Assembly: GCF_015351075.1 (NCBI RefSeq)
Contig: NZ_JADKRS010000001.1
Span: 806,001 to 870,000, forward strand
Length of the DNA stretch: 64,000 nucleotides
Direction of reading: 5' to 3'
Source of the DNA: Clavibacter sp. VKM Ac-2873
Lineage (GTDB): Bacteria > Actinomycetota > Actinomycetes > Actinomycetales > Microbacteriaceae
Positions within the stretch are counted from its first letter, which is position 1, and each line of letters opens with the position of its first letter. The position numbers and the translations under genes were made by a program. Positions 62,774 through 64,000 of this stretch are shown here, one piece after another. A model generated the notes under the pieces. That model made no database searches, was not told the DNA's origin, and was given only the letters and a program-made list of their open reading frames with translations.

Positions 62774-64000
62774 TCAGGTCGTGGCGGGCGCCAGCCAACG
62801 CAGCGGCACCTCGATGGTCACCTCGGTGCCGCTGCCCATGAGCGTGTGCCAGTCGATCGTGCCGCCCAGCTCCCCCTGGATGAGCGTCCGCACGATCTGC
62901 GTGCCCAGCCCCGTCCCGACCTTGCCCTCGGGCAGCCCCACGCCGTCATCGCGGACGCTGACCGTGAGCGTCTCCTCGGTCCGCGCGGCCTCGATGGCCA
63001 CCTCGCCCGAGCGCCCGGCCAGGCCGTGCTCGACCGCGTTCGTCACCAGCTCGGTGAGCGCGAGGGCGAGCGGCGTCGCGTAGGCGCTCGGGAGCACGCC
63101 GAAGCTGCCCACTATCTTCGGATGCACGCGCGTGTTGTGCGCGGAGGCCACCTCGGCGATGAGCAGCAGGACGCGGTCGAACACGGCGTCGAAGTCGACG
63201 TTCTGGTTGAGCCCCTCGCTGAGCGTGTCGTGCACCACGGCGATGGCGCCCACCCGGCGCTGCGCGTGGCCCAGCGCCTCGCGCGCCTCCTCCGTGTGCG
63301 ACCGGCGTGCCTGGATACGCAGGAGGCTCGCGACCGTCTGCAGGTTGTTCTTCACCCGGTGGTGGATCTCGCGGATCGTCGCGTCCTTGGTGATCAGCTC
63401 GCGCTCCTGATGGCGCAGCTCCGTCACGTCGCGGCAGAGGACGACGGCGCCGACCCGCTCGCCGTGGCTGCGGATCGGGATCGCGCGGAGCGACACGGTG
63501 ACACCCCGCGACTCGATGTCCGTCCGCCACGGCGCCCGGCCGGCGACGATGAGCGGGAGCGACTCGTCGACGGTCAGCCGCTTGCCGGTGAGCAGGCTGG
63601 ACGTGGCATCCGCGAGGGACTCGCCCTCGAGCTCCTCGGAGAAGCCCATGCGGTTGAACGCGCTCAGGGCGTTGGGGCTCGCGAAGGTCGTGATGCCGTC
63701 CACGTCGAGGCGCAGGAGGCCGTCGGACGCACGAGGCGCCCCGCGTCGAGGGCCGGTCGGTGACCCGAGGTCGGGGAAGTCGCCGTCGGCGATCATCGCG
63801 AAGAGGTCGTTGGCGCACTCGTTGAACGTCAGCTCCTGGCGGCTCGGGGTCCGGGTCTCGCTGAGGTTGGTGTGGCGCGTGATCACGGCGATGGGGGTGT
63901 CCGTGACCTCGGGGCTGCCCTGGGCCAGACGACGCAGCACCGGGACGGCCCGCACGCGGGTGGGCGTCTCCTCGTACCAGTCGGGCGCGGACGAGTCGAT
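62774..64000 (-). CDS. pdtaS: PdtaS-like sensor histidine kinase (cut by window edge)
   Basis: About 408 residues are visible and the N-terminus lies beyond the right edge; the frame is still open at 64000. A PAS-like domain (LLRLDVDGITTFASPNALSAFNRMG) precedes the HisKA_2 domain with the phospho-acceptor REIHHRVKNNLQTVASLLRIQAR, then the HATPase with TELVTNAVEHGL (N-box) and RDDGVGLPEG (G1). The order and many residues match Mycobacterium PdtaS, a soluble kinase that acts on the RNA-binding antiterminator PdtaR. A pdtaR gene is not in the window. Confidence 0.92.
   Translation of the reverse strand: MDSSAPDWYEETPTRVRAVPVLRRLAQGSPEVTDTPIAVITRHTNLSETRTPSRQELTFNECANDLFAMIADGDFPDLGSPTGPRRGAPRASDGLLRLDVDGITTFASPNALSAFNRMGFSEELEGESLADATSSLLTGKRLTVDESLPLIVAGRAPWRTDIESRGVTVSLRAIPIRSHGERVGAVVLCRDVTELRHQERELITKDATIREIHHRVKNNLQTVASLLRIQARRSHTEEAREALGHAQRRVGAIAVVHDTLSEGLNQNVDFDAVFDRVLLLIAEVASAHNTRVHPKIVGSFGVLPSAYATPLALALTELVTNAVEHGLAGRSGEVAIEAARTEETLTVSVRDDGVGLPEGKVGTGLGTQIVRTLIQGELGGTIDWHTLMGSGTEVTIEVPLRWLAPATT

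Overview
The window is about 72-73% GC and densely packed, with no stretch of 300 bases lacking a gene. It reads as the chromosome of a high-GC actinobacterium. CarD, a WhiB1-type Fe-S regulator lying beside a PdtaS-type kinase, a class I ketol-acid reductoisomerase, GTG starts and many ATGA or GTGA start/stop overlaps all fit Actinobacteria. The mix of small membrane proteins and the gene order suggest Microbacteriaceae, probably close to Clavibacter; that placement is inference, not a database result. I see no insertion sequence, prophage, integron or CRISPR array. This is mostly core chromosome.

Layout. 1-8.5 kb: a cut-off uracil-DNA glycosylase, a PepE-like peptidase, tRNA-Glu, a metallo-beta-lactamase-fold hydrolase, a TerC-type metal exporter behind a strong yybP-ykoY (Mn2+) riboswitch candidate, a divergent SDR/TetR pair with two operators between them, two tandem aldo/keto reductases, a small toxin-antitoxin-like pair and tRNA-Gln. 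8.5-14 kb: an operon of a FAH-family hydrolase, a lipoprotein, gltX and a TrxB-like oxidoreductase, then a divergent MarR/NmrA pair with a clean palindrome. 14-27.4 kb: branched-chain amino acid and serine genes (ilvE, leuB, serA, ilvC, ilvN, ilvB, ilvD), interrupted by an MFS drug exporter with its own TetR regulator. 27.5-34.1 kb: a six-gene Mrp Na+/H+ antiporter operon with fused A and B subunits. 34.2-39 kb: trehalose synthesis (otsB, otsA), a fructosamine-kinase-like protein, a sugar isomerase-like protein and a small monooxygenase. 39.1-47.7 kb: a secreted propeller-like protein behind a Zur/Fur-type box, then an operon of TetR, an MMPL (RND) exporter carrying a degenerate ABC-ATPase-like tail, and a YhgE/Pip protein, then an ArsB-like permease. 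47.7-54 kb: an MscS channel, zwf, a GH15 hydrolase and an alpha/beta hydrolase. 54-64 kb: a MarR/MFS pair, an amino acid permease, a secreted HNH nuclease, carD, tRNA-Lys, a Bcp peroxidase, whiB1 and the cut-off pdtaS.

How the genes work together. The ilv/leu block encodes most of the valine, leucine and isoleucine pathway: IlvD, IlvB and IlvN are translationally coupled and IlvC follows 163 bases later. Mrp subunits overlap by four bases at each junction, as expected for a fixed-ratio membrane complex. Four regulator/target pairs (SDR-TetR, MarR-NmrA, MFS-TetR, TetR-MMPL) carry inverted or direct repeats in the expected places, so their control can be read from the sequence.

The observations most worth following are the MMPL pump with a dead ABC-like domain, the riboswitch-controlled TerC gene, the metal-box-controlled propeller-like protein, and a patch of foreign-looking codon use inside ilvD. 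I found no clearly new multi-gene defence or biosynthetic system.
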